A DNA stretch of 49,077 nucleotides, from positions 1,951,344 to 2,000,420 of the forward strand of contig NZ_PPXW01000001.1 of NCBI RefSeq assembly GCF_021655095.1, written 5' to 3'. Positions 47,171-49,077 of the stretch are shown piece after piece. The DNA comes from Clostridium sp. Cult1 (GTDB lineage Bacteria; Bacillota; Clostridia; Tissierellales; Tepidimicrobiaceae). Under the pieces are notes generated by a model. That model had not been told where the DNA came from. It saw only the letters and a list, made by a program, of their open reading frames with translations, and ran no database searches. Both the position numbers and the translations under genes were made by a program. How positions within the stretch are numbered: the stretch's first letter is position 1; each line of letters opens with the position of its first letter.

Positions 47171-47266
47171 TTAAATTAAAGAATATAGAACTGATAGCGC
47201 AATCAAAGCTATTAATATACCTATAATCCAGTACAATATCTTTTTCTGTATGAAGAAAAATTTCAA
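47171..47266 (-). CDS. Tiny single-pass membrane peptide, 31 aa
   Basis: A minus-strand TTG at 47266, preceded by AAGGGGTGG at normal spacing, opens a 31-codon frame (MKFFFIQKKILYWIIGILIA, then a short hydrophobic tail) ending at TAA. The predicted peptide is a basic N-terminus plus one membrane helix. I do not recognise a family; the start resembles those of clostridial membrane-anchored cell-wall enzymes, so a truncated remnant is also possible. Confidence 0.5.
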   Translation of the reverse strand: MKFFFIQKKILYWIIGILIALIALSVLYSLI

Positions 47267-47400
47267 TAGAACCACCCCTTATTAATCATGGTATTATAAT
47301 CTATTTAAAATATATATAATATATGCAAGCATTTATAGTTTTAATAATTGTACTATAATGATATATTATAGATACGGAATAATTTAAGGAGGGATTTTTT

Positions 47401-48273
47401 ATGTCAGTAAAGATACTTAGTGATAGCGCTTGTGATTTACCTAGAGAAATAATAGATGAATACAATATAGATATACTTCCAATTATAGTAATAAAAGATG
47501 ATACAGAGTATTTAGATGGTGTGACTATTGACCCTAAAGATTTATATGATAATATGAGAGCGGGACAAGTTTATAAAACAGCACAAATACCACCAAAAAT
47601 GTTTGAAGAAAAATTTGAGGAATATGCTAAAAATGGTGAAGATGTAATATACATAGCTTTTTCATCAGGACTTTCAAGCACCTACCAAACTTCTGTACTA
47701 ACGAGGGATTCATTAAAAGATAAATATCCTAATATGAATATAGATATAGTAGATTCCAAATCTGCTTCCGTAGGTTTTGGTTTATTAGTCCATAAAGCTG
47801 CTCAAATGGCTAAGGAAGGGAAAAGTAAAGAAGAAATATTAAAAATGTTAGACTTTTATATTAGGCATATTGAACATATATTTACAGTAGATAATATAGA
47901 ATATTTATTTAGAGGAGGAAGGGTTACTCGTACTCAAGCTTTTGTAGGGGGGTTATTGAATATAAAACCTATTTTAGATATACCAGAGGACGGTACTTTA
48001 CAGCCAAGAGAAAAGGTGAGAGGACGAAAAAAAGTTTTGACTAGGATGATTGAGATAATGGAAGAAAGGGCAGACCATGCAGATTTAAAAAAACAGGTTA
48101 TAGGAATCAATCATGGAGATGATATTGAAGGGGCTATGAAGTTGAAAGGGATGATTGAAGAGAAATTTGGCTGTACTAACTTTATTATAAATGTTATAGG
48201 ATGTGCTATAGGCGCTCATTCAGGGCCAGGGACATTATCAGTGTTTTTCCTAAATGAAAAATATAAAGAATAG
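47401..48273 (+). CDS. DegV family fatty-acid-binding protein
   Basis: The 290-residue protein has the DegV/FakB fold: KILSDSACDLPREI with the first Ser/Asp site, TAQIPPKMFEE, FSSGLSSTYQ, DSKSASVGFGLLV, and VTRTQAFVGGLLNIKPIL around the lipid pocket. FakB-like proteins bind fatty acids and present them to FakA kinase, which is not in this window. RBS GGAGGG precedes the ATG, and a terminator follows. Confidence 0.92.
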   Translation: MSVKILSDSACDLPREIIDEYNIDILPIIVIKDDTEYLDGVTIDPKDLYDNMRAGQVYKTAQIPPKMFEEKFEEYAKNGEDVIYIAFSSGLSSTYQTSVLTRDSLKDKYPNMNIDIVDSKSASVGFGLLVHKAAQMAKEGKSKEEILKMLDFYIRHIEHIFTVDNIEYLFRGGRVTRTQAFVGGLLNIKPILDIPEDGTLQPREKVRGRKKVLTRMIEIMEERADHADLKKQVIGINHGDDIEGAMKLKGMIEEKFGCTNFIINVIGCAIGAHSGPGTLSVFFLNEKYKE

Positions 48274-48274
48274 T

Positions 48275-48307
48275 AAAAGAATCCAGGCTATATGTCTGGA
48301 GTCTTTT
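48275..48307 (+). terminator. Terminator after degV-like gene
   Basis: AAAAGAATCCAG / CTGGAGTCTTTT pair with one mismatch, two bases after the stop. Confidence 0.75.
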
Positions 48308-48385
48308 ATGTCAATAATTTAAAAAAAGTATGGACAAACCCAATCAATAGTAGTATAATAAATAATGTTGATTGGGTATTATTTT

Positions 48386-48462
48386 GCTCCTTTAGCTCAG
48401 TCGGCTAGAGCACCTGACTCTTAATCAGGGTGTCCAGGGTTCGAGTCCCTGAAGGAGCACCA
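48386..48462 (+). tRNA. tRNA-Lys (anticodon CTT)
   Basis: A 77-nt cloverleaf with encoded CCA: acceptor GCTCCTT/AAGGAGC, anticodon stem CCTGA/TCAGG with loop CTCTTAA (anticodon CTT), and T-arm CCAGGGTTCGAGTCCCTG. Confidence 0.96.
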
Positions 48463-48500
48463 AAGTAAATATATGTTTCCATGAGGAAATGAAATCAAGG

Positions 48501-48531
48501 CTTACAGAGGTTTTCTGTAGGTCTTTTTTTT
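48501..48531 (+). terminator. tRNA-Lys terminator
   Basis: CTTACAG / CTGTAGG stem followed by TCTTTTTTTT; the IS begins at the next base. Confidence 0.75.
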
Positions 48532-48576
48532 GGCTCTTTGTCAATATTTGGGGTGGGATTTTCTTAAAGGTTCTAT

Positions 48577-48618
48577 AATAAATGTTGGGGTGGAAAATAA
48601 TTTACCCTAACATTTATT
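48577..48618 (+). terminator. Insulating hairpin inside the IS
   Basis: AATAAATGTT...AACATTTATT with an inner GGGT/ACCC extension, followed by TTTT, lies between the IS end and the transposase gene and should block read-through into it. Confidence 0.6.
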
Positions 48619-48705
48619 TTTTCTAAAAATAAAATGCACTCGTGAAATAAACCTGCTAAAATGTTAATTGGTTAAAAAAAATATACAAAGGAGGTTTATT
48701 CACAA

Positions 48706-49077
48706 GTGCAATCTAATTTTATCACACAATTATTAGATTTAAAAGGGGTTAAAGTAACTAAAATATCGCATGAGGATTCTTTCGTTAAAATCTACATTAC
48801 AACTGATCCAAAAGAGCATACTTGCCCTGCTTGTGGTGCTAAACTAAAAAAATTCATGACTACAGAGAACAGACAATTAAGGATTTACCTTTTCAATTTA
48901 AGCACACATATCTTGTACTTCGAAAAAGAAGGTATGCTTGCTCTTGTGGAAAGAGGTTTTATGAGTCTTATGACTTTCTACCTCGCTATCACCGCATGAC
49001 TAACCGTTTAGCATTTTTTATTTGCCAAGAGCTTACCAAGCTAACTAGTCTAACTTCTGTAGCTAAAGTGGCCAACG
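48706..49077 (+). pseudogene. ISL3 transposase, N-terminal part, frameshifted and edge-truncated
   Basis: GTG at 48706 follows AAAGGAGG. The first frame encodes the zinc-ribbon start with CPACGAKLKKF but runs to a stop at 48999. The downstream sequence continues the transposase in the -1 frame (RKRRYACSCGKRFYESYDFL, then PRYHRMTNRLAFFICQELTK). The two frames join at an A5 run near 48922-48926. Without a correction the protein is broken. Either a -1 slip at AAAAA, a recent one-base loss, or a sequencing error explains it. Confidence 0.8.

Larger units (their letters stand above)
48532..49077 (+). mobile_element. ISL3-family insertion sequence, left part
   Basis: The element appears to begin at GGCTCTTTGTCAATATTTGG, which has the form of ISL3-family terminal repeats, directly after a T-run that may be the target site. 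It contains an insulating hairpin and a transposase start, and is cut by the window edge, so the right end and its target duplication cannot be seen. Confidence 0.75.

Overview
The window looks like chromosomal DNA from a low-GC, anaerobic, probably spore-forming member of the Clostridia/Tissierellales (Firmicutes). The base composition is strongly AT-rich. Shine-Dalgarno sequences are strong (AGGAGG type) and TTG/GTG starts are common. There is an oxygen-independent class III ribonucleotide reductase (nrdD-nrdG). A Spo0E-type phosphatase and a Cse60-like small protein suggest sporulation. T-box and lysine riboswitch leaders are typical of Gram-positive bacteria. The genus is an inference. No phage, CRISPR array or defence island was seen; the only mobile element is an ISL3-family insertion sequence cut by the right edge.

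Layout. Positions 1-2.6 kb hold small hypothetical genes, a DUF2935 protein, and dps divergent from an HxlR-type regulator. At 2.6-6.1 kb (minus strand) a promoter and lysine riboswitch precede an APC amino-acid permease and a YtcJ-like amidohydrolase. At 6.3-11.6 kb are mnmA, a secreted glucosaminidase with a Cu-amine-oxidase-like N-terminal domain, a DUF445 membrane protein and tRNA-Val(GAC). At 11.7-15.4 kb are a DsrE-like protein, a LysR regulator divergent from a YeiH-family transporter, methylglyoxal synthase, and a stand-alone ribosomal protein S4. A perfect Fur-family 15-mer abuts the S4 promoter. At 15.6-19.6 kb is an nqrBCDEF-type operon with no nqrA next to it. At 19.7-28.3 kb are an ordinary string of genes: cvfB, a Cse60-like gene, ndk, MATE, DUF4153, a ferritin-like gene, lrgAB, lepB and msrA. 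At 28.3-34.4 kb are a HAD phosphatase and the mannitol operon mtlR-mtlA-mtlD. At 34.6-37.5 kb is nrdDG under two NrdR boxes. At 37.5-41.0 kb (minus) are a pterin carbinolamine dehydratase and a COG2984-type ABC importer behind a T-box leader whose specifier reads as Phe. At 41.2-42.4 kb a nicotinamidase-like hydrolase is paired with a Sir2 deacetylase. At 42.5-45.2 kb (minus) is a three-gene ABC-2 exporter. At 45.4-48.3 kb are a bacterial eRF1-like (baeRF) protein, Spo0E, a tiny membrane peptide and DegV, followed by tRNA-Lys(CTT) and the start of an ISL3 element.

How the genes work together. The clearest functional units are: sodium/electron-transfer membrane chemistry (nqrBCDEF); two amino-acid acquisition loci under RNA control (lysine riboswitch, Phe-type T-box); mannitol uptake and oxidation; anaerobic dNTP synthesis; and an NAD-linked pair in which Sir2 releases nicotinamide and the neighbouring hydrolase may deamidate it. 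The observations most worth following are the nqrA-less Nqr operon, the reciprocal Ser/Asp exchange in the Sir2 catalytic pocket, the lysine-riboswitch permease-amidohydrolase operon, the Phe T-box ABC importer next to a PCD gene, and the Fur-type operator at the S4/nqr boundary.
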